DNA of 30,025 bases from CAZABG01 sp964460985 (GTDB lineage: Bacteria; Chlamydiota; Chlamydiia; Chlamydiales; Parachlamydiaceae): the NCBI GenBank assembly GCA_964460985.1, contig CAYWQX010000027.1, forward strand, positions 1 through 30,025, read 5' to 3'. The position numbers and the translations under genes were made by a program. Within the stretch, counting starts at the first letter, position 1. Every line of letters starts with the position of its first letter. A model generated the notes under the pieces. That model searched no databases. It had not been told where the DNA came from and worked only from the letters and a program-made list of their open reading frames with translations. Positions 8,041-16,593 of this stretch are shown piece after piece.

Positions 8041-8987
8041 ACCGCAATCTCCGGAAGCGATTTTGTTATTTCAGCTTCGGCCCTTTTTGATAAGGGCATA
8101 CATTCGAAATCCTTAGAGAATTTTTCAAGCACTCTAAAAAAAAGATCTCTCTTCTCTTCTTTACTCAATTTCATTCCGGGGAAAAAATGCATGTCAGGCG
8201 CTTCAGTCAAGCCTAAAAAATCGGGAGGATGTAGCAGAAAATTGGGAGCGGTCTTAGTCATTTTACAAAACAAAAGGGCCATATCAAGGTATTTAAGAGA
8301 GAATTTCGCGGAGTGGCCTCCTAAATACATCAAATAGCTTAAGTGAAAAGGGGTTTTAAAAAAAGGAATGGTTGTGACGGGGATTTCCAATAACTTAGAA
8401 TGTTCCGTTTTCCAAAAATAGGGTTTATTGGGTCTTAGGCCATCTTTGACCGATCCAAAAAGATTCTCTCTTTTAGATCTCTCCTCCCCTTTGATGTGTG
8501 AAACAGAAAAATAATAGAGCCTCGCTAAAGGCCCAATAAAGGAGGGAAGGGTGCTTGAGTCGTAGAGATAGTTTCTTTTCGAAAGAAGCTCGAAAAGCTC
8601 TTGACTCCAGGTAAACCCGGGGCCTCGAAACCCTCTTGGGATCTCCCCTGTCACCTCATAGATTATCTGTTCTGCCTGGATGATCTCCTCTTCCAGCTCT
8701 TCTCTACAATAGGTGTGCATCCAGGGTTCATGGTTAAAAGTGTGGTTTCCCACTTCATGTCCTCTTAGGACAATCTCTTTAGCTAAAGGTTTAATGGCAG
8801 GAGAGGTTAAATCTCTTCCTACCAAAAAAAAGGTAATTTTTAGTTTAGCTTCATCTAAAAGGTCTAAAAAATAGGGTAAAAACTCTTCCAGATAGCTTGG
8901 AAAAGTTTGCCATTTGGGATCGCCTTTTATTTTTAAATAGGTCCACAGATTATCGACATCGATGGAGATCGAGCTTTTAAGCTTCAT
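8037..8987 (-). CDS. Polysaccharide deacetylase (NodB/CE4 family)
   Basis: A metal-dependent deacetylase acting on N-acetylhexosamine glycans or lipid-linked sugars. I chose the ATG at 8987 (316 residues, MKLKSSISIDVDN) rather than a start 51 bases upstream. It has GGAGA seven bases before it and begins right at the first NodB strand. The catalytic Asp-x-Asp motif is SIDVDN (Asp10, Asp12). The metal-binding His pair is in GHEVGNHTFNH (about His82 and His86). RGFRGPGF supplies the conserved Arg/Pro, and LLHPPD supplies the late catalytic His. There is no signal peptide, so the enzyme is probably cytosolic or membrane-peripheral and acts before export. It overlaps the preceding UPF0104-like gene by 11 bases and wecB by 4. 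Confidence 0.9.
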   Translation of the reverse strand: MKLKSSISIDVDNLWTYLKIKGDPKWQTFPSYLEEFLPYFLDLLDEAKLKITFFLVGRDLTSPAIKPLAKEIVLRGHEVGNHTFNHEPWMHTYCREELEEEIIQAEQIIYEVTGEIPRGFRGPGFTWSQELFELLSKRNYLYDSSTLPSFIGPLARLYYFSVSHIKGEERSKRENLFGSVKDGLRPNKPYFWKTEHSKLLEIPVTTIPFFKTPFHLSYLMYLGGHSAKFSLKYLDMALLFCKMTKTAPNFLLHPPDFLGLTEAPDMHFFPGMKLSKEEKRDLFFRVLEKFSKDFECMPLSKRAEAEITKSLPEIAV

Positions 8988-9966
8988 TCGTTTTCTCCGA
9001 AACCCATTTCCAGCAAGGAAATCCCACGGTAAAGACAACGATCAGGTATAAGATATGATAAACAATCGCAGCCGCTAAGGCATCAGAAGCTCTAACCCCA
9101 TAGGCTTTTAAGCCGAGCACAAATCCTAACTCAAAAATGCCGATATACCCGGGCGATGTGGGTAAAGCCATGCCCACTACAGTGATCCCCATTATTAAAA
9201 GGGAGGCCCCAAAAGGAGCTTCAATTCCAATTGCCTGATAGGAAAGATAGTGGACATACGCCATGATAAGCCACTGGATAAGAGAGATTGTAGAAATCCA
9301 GAAAATGAGTCTAAAGCTTGTGATCGAGCGCATCCCTTCGATGGCATTACCCATTCTTTTAAGCCCTTTCTCCCGAAAATCGGAAGGGATAAACCCGGTT
9401 AGTCTGTTCACGATGGAGAGGGTAGGGTCTTTCCATACGACAAAAATCCCAAGCAGCCCCCCCAAGAGAAGAACGACCGTAAATCCCAAACTGATCAGAA
9501 AAATGGGGTTGGATACCCTTAATGAATCCAATACGAAGGTTAAGAGAATAAGAAGAGTAAAAATATCAAAAAGACGCTCAAGGATGATGGTAGATAAAAT
9601 GGAGAATTTACTTAAATTGTATTTCTTTCCAAGGATGTAAGACCGCACGACCTCTCCTACAACGGTCGATATGGCTACATTGACCGTAACAGATGCCATC
9701 ATCACGGGAAATAATACTTTAAACGGCTGCCTGGATACCGGTTCTAACAGCCACTGCCAGCGGATCGCTTTCAAAGTAAAAAATACCAGAATCAATATCA
9801 GGATGGGCGCGATATAAACGAGATTCAGTCTCAATAAAGCATCTTTAAGCTCATCGAATGAGACAAACTTAAAAATAAAGGCCAGCATGAAAAAGCTTAA
9901 AATACAGCCCAATAGGATGCGAAGCTTATGTTTATGCCACTCGGTTAATCGAGGGGATGTTTCCAT
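8977..9966 (-). CDS. Integral membrane protein, lysylphosphatidylglycerol synthase transmembrane / UPF0104 (AglD-like) family
   Basis: A multi-pass inner-membrane protein of 329 residues from the chosen ATG at 9966. A longer frame needs a TTG at 10002 and would overlap the upstream gene by 58 bases. About eight hydrophobic helices are visible, starting with LLGCILSFFMLAFIFKFVSF. The family signatures are 'LKAIRWQWLLEP', 'STVVGEVVRSYILGK' and 'PTSPGYIGIFELGF', the last being the typical G-x-x-E segment. These domains are known from MprF and from AglD-like proteins in lipid-linked glycan pathways; a flippase-like role is inferred, not shown. Neighbouring glycan enzymes support a part in glycan lipid handling rather than aminoacylation, because no tRNA-dependent transferase domain is attached. 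Confidence 0.85.
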   Translation of the reverse strand: METSPRLTEWHKHKLRILLGCILSFFMLAFIFKFVSFDELKDALLRLNLVYIAPILILILVFFTLKAIRWQWLLEPVSRQPFKVLFPVMMASVTVNVAISTVVGEVVRSYILGKKYNLSKFSILSTIILERLFDIFTLLILLTFVLDSLRVSNPIFLISLGFTVVLLLGGLLGIFVVWKDPTLSIVNRLTGFIPSDFREKGLKRMGNAIEGMRSITSFRLIFWISTISLIQWLIMAYVHYLSYQAIGIEAPFGASLLIMGITVVGMALPTSPGYIGIFELGFVLGLKAYGVRASDALAAAIVYHILYLIVVFTVGFPCWKWVSEKTNEA

Positions 9967-11243
9967 TCTTCCATTAGCCTTTTGGTCACTTTGACCACAC
10001 AATTATTATTGAGGGTGCTGTGTCCTGCGAGTTCATTGTTTACGTTCCAGATCCTTCTGTCAGGAGTGTGGGCGGCCTTATCGTGCGGCGGAGGGCTTTC
10101 AATCCACAGAGCTTGCACAAGCCTTTCACGATGGACATAGGTATTGATGATATTATCTTCAATGTCGGGAAAACTTTTTTTCAGCTGAGCGATGAAAATC
10201 TGTTTAATCTCCTCATCGCTTTTATCAAACCAATTTGAACTTGGAAGGTCATATCTCGGGATCATCACAAAATGGTGGCCATTAAATTCCTTGATGTCGC
10301 CAAGCCTGCTTACTTCAATAATACCCGTGAAAGGATTCCCCACGTCGATTAAATTTGTGATATAGTAGGGACTTAATGAACGCTTGAGCACAAGGGCCAT
10401 CCGGATCACACCTAAATACCTCGGTCTTGGCGAGTCGGGATAAAGATCTTTGATTTCCGGAGCAATCTTTTGAAGCTGAGCGGTAGGAATGGTGCTAATC
10501 AGCTGATCGAATCGGAAAGTCGTTTCGGAGGTTTTCACTTCTACCCCATTTTTCAAGTGGTTAATCGAAACTACTTTTTGATGGGTATGAATCTCCCCTC
10601 CATTAGTTCTGATTTTTTTAAACAGAGCTTCAAATAAAACGACAAGGCCCCCACCTTTCAAGTGACCCATATATTCCTTACCATCTTTTTTACTCCGGGT
10701 GGTAGCATATCTTTTCATCGTTGACCAAATGATGGTGGCCGGAACTTCATCTTTCAGAGCGCCAAATTTGGATTGCAAAAGCGGGTCCCAAATAGTCTGA
10801 TAGACTTTTTCTCCAAAGACTTTAACAAGATAATTCTTAGCTGAAATCCCTTCGATTTTTTTAGGTATGGTAAAGTGATTGTTATAAAGAACACCAGAAG
10901 CAAAACGGATTTTTTGCCACAAATTAAGGGGCGGAAAATGGAGAAACTCTTTGTAATTACTCATCGAGATAAGCTTTCCCTGCCAAAGGAAGCCGGTCCT
11001 TGTTTCTTCCCAATGCAGCTTTGGACAAAGACCGAGCTCATCGATAAGATCGATTAAATAATCGTCGGACTGTAAAATAACGTGATAGTACTTATCCCAA
11101 ACAAAATCATCGAAATGATACCAGGTTGAAAGTCCTCCAGGCTGTTCATTGCCCTCAAGCAAAATGACTTTGTGACCTGCCATTGATAGTTTATAGGCAA
11201 GGACTGAGCCCATTACGCCTGCGCCGATTATTCCGATTTCCAA
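9945..11243 (-). CDS. FAD-dependent oxidoreductase (protoporphyrinogen oxidase/amine oxidase-like)
   Basis: A flavoprotein of 432 residues. The extreme N-terminus is a Rossmann FAD-binding fold, IGIIGAGVMGS then LLEGNEQPGG, giving GxGxxG and the Glu that binds ribose. A C-terminal dinucleotide segment, 'NNELAGHSTLNNN', lies near the end. The start is TTG at 11243, strongly supported by GGAGG eight bases upstream and by the fold beginning at residue 3. The general pattern is that of NAD(P)-binding amine oxidase-like proteins often found in polysaccharide clusters, similar in shape to UDP-galactopyranose mutase but without clear identity to it. The substrate is unknown; its position between a GT-C-like transferase and a UPF0104-like protein suggests a glycolipid or sugar-nucleotide step. 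A role in heme synthesis is less likely in this context. Confidence 0.82.
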   Translation of the reverse strand: MEIGIIGAGVMGSVLAYKLSMAGHKVILLEGNEQPGGLSTWYHFDDFVWDKYYHVILQSDDYLIDLIDELGLCPKLHWEETRTGFLWQGKLISMSNYKEFLHFPPLNLWQKIRFASGVLYNNHFTIPKKIEGISAKNYLVKVFGEKVYQTIWDPLLQSKFGALKDEVPATIIWSTMKRYATTRSKKDGKEYMGHLKGGGLVVLFEALFKKIRTNGGEIHTHQKVVSINHLKNGVEVKTSETTFRFDQLISTIPTAQLQKIAPEIKDLYPDSPRPRYLGVIRMALVLKRSLSPYYITNLIDVGNPFTGIIEVSRLGDIKEFNGHHFVMIPRYDLPSSNWFDKSDEEIKQIFIAQLKKSFPDIEDNIINTYVHRERLVQALWIESPPPHDKAAHTPDRRIWNVNNELAGHSTLNNNCVVKVTKRLMEEWKHPLD

Positions 11244-12457
11244 AAGGGCGTCCTCCGGGTAACAATGTAGATAATAAGCAAGCTAGCTAGAATAATTAAC
11301 GTAGAGTCGGCAGGAAGGCGATACCTCCAGCTTCCAATCCCAATTAAACCAACTGTAGAGACGAATAAAGGACAAATCCATAGTCTTGAAAGCTGCCAAA
11401 AATGTGCACAAAAGACAATAAGAGAAATGAGCGATAAGATAAGAAGTACAATAATCGGGATATTTCCAAATAGCGCGCGCGTTTTTATCTCCCAAATGAT
11501 CGGATAGATGCCCCACATGTTAAGCATTTTGGCAGTTTCTAAATAAAGGACTTTGTCAGGATTCATCCTCATCCATTCAAAAAGTCTCGCAAACAAGAGC
11601 CGATTCCTTTCTTTGACTGGAAGCTTGTTTTCTTCAGGTGTTAAATAGCCTGATTCATAAGTCCACATGCCAGGCCCCCCTGGCGCAAGTCTTCCGCTCG
11701 GGGTTTTATTGATCACATATCCTTGCTGGATAAGTTTGTCATTTAAGCCGCCTGCCATAGCGTCTGCCGTGTTAGCACTTAAAATAAGAAACGTGCCCTC
11801 TTTCTTAGAGATGGTGTAGGACCAGGGTAGAACAACAAGTACGACTCCAATAATCAGCCCCAAAAAATCGCGAATAGCAGGCAAAAATCTTTTTTCCTCT
11901 ATCCATAGGATAAAATAAACAAAAGGAATAAACAAAAGGTACATTGGATGGACCAGCATCGTGAGGCCAAGAACAATTCCCGATAAGAGGTATTTCCAAA
12001 ACGCCCCCTTGATTGGAAGGATATTTAAGAATATTAAAAATAAAACTAGTGAAACACTTTCAGAGTAAAAACTTTCCGAAAGGTAGGCCGCTGTCGGCCA
12101 TAAAGCAATCACCGATCCGGAGAGGAGGCTTACCCAGGGATTCCTCGATATTTTATAGGCTAAAAGATAAAGGAGAGGGGCTCTTAGAGAAGAGACAACA
12201 ATTAGTAAAACATGCGCTATTAATAAATTGCTATTAGACGCCCATAACGCACCTGCCAAAAAGAGTGGAAAGCCGATCGGCCGGTAGCTGTTAATCTCAT
12301 AGGTTCCCTCGACTAATTTGGCTGCATGAGTGTAATAGTAGGTTTCATCAACATCAAGTTTTTCTTTGGCAGGCTCAGGGTTAAAATAAAGTAAAATGGC
12401 CAGGGACGAAAGGAAGGCTAGAAGATAGACGAATAAGCATTGAATCGATTTATTCAT
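11228..12457 (-). CDS. Multi-pass GT-C-like glycosyltransferase (PMT/ArnT-type, GT39/GT83-like)
   Basis: An inner-membrane protein of 409 residues with about nine to ten hydrophobic helices. After the first helix comes 'LDVDETYYYTHAAKLVEG', an acidic Asp/Glu motif in the first outward loop as expected for GT-C enzymes. Then come 'YRPIGFPLFLAGALW' and 'HPMYLLFIPFVYF'. A long outward loop (about residues 225-290) contains 'AGGLNDKLIQQG' and 'GGPGMWTYESGYLTPEE'. Such enzymes transfer a sugar from a polyprenyl-phosphate donor to an acceptor outside the inner membrane. The divergent GT2 gene at 12622 could make that donor. It is the first gene of the operon and overlaps the oxidoreductase by 16 bases. 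The exact subfamily and acceptor are inferred. Confidence 0.8.
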   Translation of the reverse strand: MNKSIQCLFVYLLAFLSSLAILLYFNPEPAKEKLDVDETYYYTHAAKLVEGTYEINSYRPIGFPLFLAGALWASNSNLLIAHVLLIVVSSLRAPLLYLLAYKISRNPWVSLLSGSVIALWPTAAYLSESFYSESVSLVLFLIFLNILPIKGAFWKYLLSGIVLGLTMLVHPMYLLFIPFVYFILWIEEKRFLPAIRDFLGLIIGVVLVVLPWSYTISKKEGTFLILSANTADAMAGGLNDKLIQQGYVINKTPSGRLAPGGPGMWTYESGYLTPEENKLPVKERNRLLFARLFEWMRMNPDKVLYLETAKMLNMWGIYPIIWEIKTRALFGNIPIIVLLILSLISLIVFCAHFWQLSRLWICPLFVSTVGLIGIGSWRYRLPADSTLIILASLLIIYIVTRRTPFWKSE

Positions 12458-12621
12458 GCAGATAAAAAATCCTTTAAATCACTAAGCCCTAAGCTTACTC
12501 TTTTTAACAAAATTCTTTGATTGATCTCTAGGGCTACAGCCAAATAAACGATAGAGATTGATTATTAGATAGTTACAAAAAGGCTCGACGGGAAAAATGA
12601 GCCCGTTTTAAAAGATGTCTT

Positions 12622-13362
12622 ATGAAAACCTATCTTTTGTTCCCAGCCTTTAATGAGGAAGGCTCAATTCAAGATCTCCTTAAAAACATTCAAGCGGCGC
12701 TAAATAATTCAAAAATACAAGATTATGAAATCGTCATCGTGAACGATGGGAGCCGGGATAAAACATTAGAACGAATCCAAAAACAGTCTGTACCTGTTAC
12801 CCTGCTTGATCATGGAGTCAATAAAGGGCTTGGCCAAGCTATCAGAACGGGTCTTCTCTATATTATTTCGAAAGCGCAAGAAAATGATATTATCGTAACC
12901 GGCGAAGCAGATGGCACTGTTCAAACGGATAGGTTCATTCAGCTTATTGATGCAGTAAAAAAAGGGGCCGATTTAGCCGTTGCAACCCCCTTTATCGGTA
13001 AAGGCTTTGTCAATGTACCTTTTTATAGAAGATTTCTCTCCAGAGGGGCAAATCTTCTTTACGAAATTCTTTTTCCTATCCACGGCCTTCATGACTACAC
13101 TAATTTAGCAAGAGCCTATAGAGCCTCTCTTCTCAAAAAGACTTTAGACCATTACGGGGATCAAGATTTTTTGACATTATCAGGCTTTGAGGCGGTTCCA
13201 GATATTATTTTAAAAATCCGAAGATTCAAGCCCTTGGTTGCTGAAGTTCCGATAGAAATCGATTTTGGACAGAAGAAAAAAAAATCGAGCATGCCTGTTA
13301 TAAAAACTATTTTAATGAGTCTTGCATTATGCATGAATCATCTCATCGGCCGCAAAGCTTAA
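12622..13362 (+). CDS. Family 2 glycosyltransferase (DPM1-like)
   Basis: A 246-residue GT-A-fold enzyme. It begins with the nucleotide-sugar binding strand 'LLFPAFNEEGSI', followed by 'IVIVNDGSRDKTLE' and 'NKGLGQAIRTGL'. The metal-binding motif is 'GEADGTVQ', where the usual Asp-Ala-Asp is Glu-Ala-Asp. There are no C-terminal membrane helices beyond a short hydrophobic stretch (TILMSLALCMNHLIG), so it is the catalytic module only. Dolichol/polyprenyl-phosphate sugar synthases have this layout. Transcribed away from the operon at 12457 across a 164-bp gap, it is well placed to make the polyprenyl-phosphate sugar used by the GT-C-like protein. The family is confident; the sugar and acceptor are inferred. 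Confidence 0.87.
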   Translation: MKTYLLFPAFNEEGSIQDLLKNIQAALNNSKIQDYEIVIVNDGSRDKTLERIQKQSVPVTLLDHGVNKGLGQAIRTGLLYIISKAQENDIIVTGEADGTVQTDRFIQLIDAVKKGADLAVATPFIGKGFVNVPFYRRFLSRGANLLYEILFPIHGLHDYTNLARAYRASLLKKTLDHYGDQDFLTLSGFEAVPDIILKIRRFKPLVAEVPIEIDFGQKKKKSSMPVIKTILMSLALCMNHLIGRKA

Positions 13363-13375
13363 TTTACACCCCCAT

Positions 13376-13405
13376 TTGACATAACTCAACTCAAAAAGGT
13401 ATCAT
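13376..13405 (+). promoter_or_regulatory. Sigma70-type promoter for the AsmA-like gene
   Basis: TTGACA at 13376-13381 and TATCAT at 13400-13405 are separated by 18 bases. They lie 37 bases ahead of an ATG at 13442 that has a strong ribosome site (GGAAGGGAG, about 13426-13434). The -35 hexamer is a perfect consensus and the -10 matches five of six bases. Confidence 0.55.
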
Positions 13406-13441
13406 CAAAGTCTTTAATTTATCGGAAGGGAGCTTTCATTC

Positions 13442-16423
13442 ATGAAACTATTCAAAATTTCCGCTATCGTTTTAGGGACAGCTGTTGTCATAACCCTTAC
13501 AGGTGGCTTTCTCCTTCCGTCGATCCTTTCAACATCAACCGGAAAAACATGGGCGCTTGATCTTGCGAATCAACGGATTCCAGGAAGAATTGATGTCTCT
13601 GAGATGAATCTCAACTGGTTTTCCCCAAGCCGGCTTAAAAATGTCTCTCTATTTGACAAAGAAGGAAAACTGATCGCCTCGATTGATCAAGTAGACCTCA
13701 ACAATACCTTGTGGAAGTTGTTAACGAGCTCAAGGCCCCGTCCAACTGCTGAAGTGACAAACCTGAATGCGGTCATCATTGCGGACGAAAAGGGGACCAC
13801 CAATTTTGAAAGCGCTCTTTTTTTTGACAAAGAATTATCTTCCAATCGCCTAAGTCCGATTGAGCTCAAAAACACGAACTTGAAAACCGAGTTAAATGGT
13901 AAGACAGTACATCTGGTGGCTGTTGGAAATACTCTTCAGGGTCAGACTCAAGGCTCTTTTAATGTAGCGGGCGATTTTGGAAACGAAGTGGAGGCTGATT
14001 TTAAGGTAACAGATTTTCCCTCAGCTATCTTTGATCAGATCGTATCTTTTAGCGAGCCTAAAATGAAAGGCCTTCTCAAAGAATTGCTAGGACAGCAATT
14101 TTCAATCAACGGAAGCTCGCATGGCAACACTTGGGTTTTTGAACTAAAGTCAGGCAATTTAAAAGGTTCCGGAGAGGGCAAAATCCATTCGGATGATTGG
14201 CTTTTCACAAAACCGCTCTCTTTCGAATTTAGAATGACCCCTGAAGCTTTTAAAATTTTAAGCCAAAATGGCACGGCTCTGCAAAAAACGGGTCAAGTTG
14301 AAATCGACATCGACAATTGGAACGTACAAAACCAGTGGCTCAAAGGAAAGATTGCCTTAAGTGATTTTGCTTTTGAAAAGTTGCTTTTAAATAATACCAC
14401 GATCGATCTCAGCCCATCGGAAATTAAAGTTGCCGGCTTAGGTCCTGACATCCAGTTTGGACTCGATATCGTCAAAGATCATGAAGAGTCCATCGTTAAA
14501 TGGAAAAAATGGCTTGATCAATCGGGAAAAATTTCTCTTTTTGTCAAAGGGCTCTTGGCGGACGTTCAGGGTAGCGGCAATTTCAATCAAGATTCGGTGG
14601 ATCTTACTCTCAATGGTAAAATTTCAAACCTCCAAATGGAAGATCTAAAGATTGCAGCGCAAGGTCTTGCCTGGGATGAAATCTCAAACCTCGATAGCTT
14701 AAAAATCACAGGTGATCTCTTTGCAAAAAGAATTTCTCAAGATCAATTCACACTCCTGAATGTAACGATGCCTTGGGAATTTGACGGGAGAGACCGTTCT
14801 GCAAAAGCCACCGTTTCTGCCTTACTTGATAAAAACTCGCCTTTAAAAGGAGAGTTCAATTTTGCCAAAGGTGTTTTAAAATATAAGAGCGATATCCGCG
14901 ATTTTCCTCTCGCGTCCCTCCCGTTGCCAGAGCATCCTCTTTTTAAAACACAGGCTCTAATCACAACAGAGGGTGAAATCACAAAAGATGGCAACGGTTA
15001 TGCAAACTCGAAATTCAAAACCGTTGATTTAGATTTATCTGCGAAACTTCTCGTTCAAAATTTTAACCAAGTCCAATTGAATGGCGAGCCTATCGTTTTA
15101 AACTTTCATCTTTCCCCCGAGCGGTTCAAAACCATTTCACAAAACAGACTTGAATCGAGCGAAAATTTTACCGGCTCTTTCATCGTTGACACTCTGAATT
15201 TAAAAGATCCTGTCACCCAGTCGAAAGTAAAAATGCAAATGGTGATAGCGCCCTTCACTTTAAAAAATCCCTCCGATGGAAGAAAAATCATCTCTCGCGG
15301 CTTGAATGGCCAGATTTCCTCTGAGTCGCTCTCGGAAAAAATTGATTTTTACGTGAGGGAAGCGGAAGGCGCCGGTTTCCTCAATGTCAACGGATCTATT
15401 GTAGATGTTTTCAAAACACCAAGCATCGACTTTAACTTGAAAGCCGACTCCTTCCCCACCCCTTTTATTGCAGCGCTTCTTCCCCCCGAGGCAGATCTTG
15501 GCCGCAAAGTGGATGCTTTGTTAGGTTCTACTTTTACAGCTAACATTCAAGCGAAAATGACCAAAATGTCAGGTCCTATTGTTGCCTCCATCAAAGGAGC
15601 AAGATCGGAGTTGAATCTTGAAGGAGGGATAAGCGGAGGTTATCTCACTTTATCAAAACCGCTACTAGCCATGATGACAGTGACGCCTGAAATCAGCGAC
15701 GTAATTCTGGATGACTTCGTGCCCATCTTAAATTCGGCGATCAGAGCCGATCAGCCGATTAAACTCACAATCAGCCCGCAAGGATTTAGGCTCCCTTTAC
15801 GCGATTTTTCTATCTCTAACACTTCTATCGATCAAGCCACTTTAGATCTCGGAAGAATCTACTTTAACCGTAATGGAAATCTTGCCGAAATCTTAAGCCT
15901 TTTAAATATTTCTGCAGGACCCGAATTTTCGGTGTGGTTCACTCCCCTCTATTTCAACCTTCAAGAGGGGGTCTTTAACATGGCAAGAGTTGATTTGTTA
16001 ATCGCCGATAACTACCCCGTGGCCTCCTGGGGATCGGTCAATTTCCCGCAAGACAGTGTGAATATGTACGTCGGCCTAACGGGAAAAGCCCTCTCCAATA
16101 CCTTTGGCGGAATTATGCTGCCTCGAAACTATATGATGGCGATGCCTCTTCGCGGCCCCGTTTCAAATCCACGTCTTGATACAACGAAGGTGGCTGCCAG
16201 AATGGCGAGCATGGCAGCCATGGTCGCAGGCCCGCAAGGACTTCTTCTAGGCGCTCTCATGGAGCTTGCACTGAATGACAAAGTGCCTGCCCCCTCGACA
16301 AACCCCCTCCCCTGGGAAACAGACAGTCCTCAATCAGAAAATACAACTGAAAATAGCAACAACCCGGCTAGATCGATCCAAAAAGGGGCTAAAAAGCTGA
16401 TTGATAACTTTTTTGGCTCCTGA
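13442..16423 (+). CDS. AsmA-like inner-membrane-anchored envelope protein
   Basis: A 993-residue protein with an N-terminal signal anchor (ISAIVLGTAVVITLTGGFLL). A very long, strand-rich periplasmic region follows, with repeating hydrophobic-polar alternation and many 'I-x-G-x-x-N/D' turns, typical of AsmA/TamB/YdbH-like proteins. Near residue 15-70 is 'GKTWALDLANQRIPGRIDVSEMNL', resembling the N-terminal repeat of this superfamily. Near the C-terminus 'FNMARVDLLIADNYPVASWG' and 'PRNYMMAMPLRGPVSNPRLD' resemble the AsmA C-terminal domain. Members are believed to form lipid-conducting grooves between the inner and outer membrane. The tail (about residues 945-993) is low-complexity, Ser/Asn/Pro-rich. 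It is monocistronic, with its own promoter at 13376 and a terminator at 16476. The superfamily is confident; the specific subtype is not. Confidence 0.8.
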   Translation: MKLFKISAIVLGTAVVITLTGGFLLPSILSTSTGKTWALDLANQRIPGRIDVSEMNLNWFSPSRLKNVSLFDKEGKLIASIDQVDLNNTLWKLLTSSRPRPTAEVTNLNAVIIADEKGTTNFESALFFDKELSSNRLSPIELKNTNLKTELNGKTVHLVAVGNTLQGQTQGSFNVAGDFGNEVEADFKVTDFPSAIFDQIVSFSEPKMKGLLKELLGQQFSINGSSHGNTWVFELKSGNLKGSGEGKIHSDDWLFTKPLSFEFRMTPEAFKILSQNGTALQKTGQVEIDIDNWNVQNQWLKGKIALSDFAFEKLLLNNTTIDLSPSEIKVAGLGPDIQFGLDIVKDHEESIVKWKKWLDQSGKISLFVKGLLADVQGSGNFNQDSVDLTLNGKISNLQMEDLKIAAQGLAWDEISNLDSLKITGDLFAKRISQDQFTLLNVTMPWEFDGRDRSAKATVSALLDKNSPLKGEFNFAKGVLKYKSDIRDFPLASLPLPEHPLFKTQALITTEGEITKDGNGYANSKFKTVDLDLSAKLLVQNFNQVQLNGEPIVLNFHLSPERFKTISQNRLESSENFTGSFIVDTLNLKDPVTQSKVKMQMVIAPFTLKNPSDGRKIISRGLNGQISSESLSEKIDFYVREAEGAGFLNVNGSIVDVFKTPSIDFNLKADSFPTPFIAALLPPEADLGRKVDALLGSTFTANIQAKMTKMSGPIVASIKGARSELNLEGGISGGYLTLSKPLLAMMTVTPEISDVILDDFVPILNSAIRADQPIKLTISPQGFRLPLRDFSISNTSIDQATLDLGRIYFNRNGNLAEILSLLNISAGPEFSVWFTPLYFNLQEGVFNMARVDLLIADNYPVASWGSVNFPQDSVNMYVGLTGKALSNTFGGIMLPRNYMMAMPLRGPVSNPRLDTTKVAARMASMAAMVAGPQGLLLGALMELALNDKVPAPSTNPLPWETDSPQSENTTENSNNPARSIQKGAKKLIDNFFGS

Positions 16424-16494
16424 CAAAATTTTACCGCAGAGCCAAAGAGCGAGATCATTCAACTCTAAAAAATAAAAGATCCTGCCGCTCGCCA
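16411..16494 (-). repeat. Inverted copy (L) of the repeat flanking the F-box gene
   Basis: Read on the minus strand this segment matches the two plus-strand copies at 17893-18000 and 18015-18110. The shared order is GGCAGGATCTTTTA, then GAATGATC, then GGCTCTG, then GGTAAAATTTTGTCAGGAG. It includes the AsmA-like stop codon. It lacks about 17 bases present in the other copies around their GAGCTCGCTAGCTC. Confidence 0.85.
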
Positions 16495-16501
16495 GGATCT
16501 T
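16476..16501 (+). terminator. Hairpin terminator of the AsmA-like gene
   Basis: A perfect 9-bp stem, AAGATCCTG at 16476-16484 with CAGGATCTT at 16493-16501, closes an 8-base loop (CCGCTCGC). It is preceded by an A-run, lies 53 bases after the AsmA-like stop codon and is followed by only a short T stretch. It lies within repeat copy L. Confidence 0.6.
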
Positions 16502-16593
16502 CTAGTGAAATCTCAGAGCTCTTTTGGTCCATTTCACCCGCGTCAGCAACATAAATTTACACAATCTTAATAATATACCTTTATACTATTTGC

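Noticed and set aside
8988..9038. Longer start for the polysaccharide deacetylase
   Set aside because: The ATG at 8987 has a good ribosome site and begins right at the first NodB strand; the extension would overlap the preceding gene by 62 bases.
12570..12612. Hairpin candidates around GGCTC...GAGCC and ACGGG...CCCGT
   Set aside because: The two 5-bp stems are mutually exclusive, weak and sit just before the GT2 start; neither a terminator nor a riboswitch is supported.
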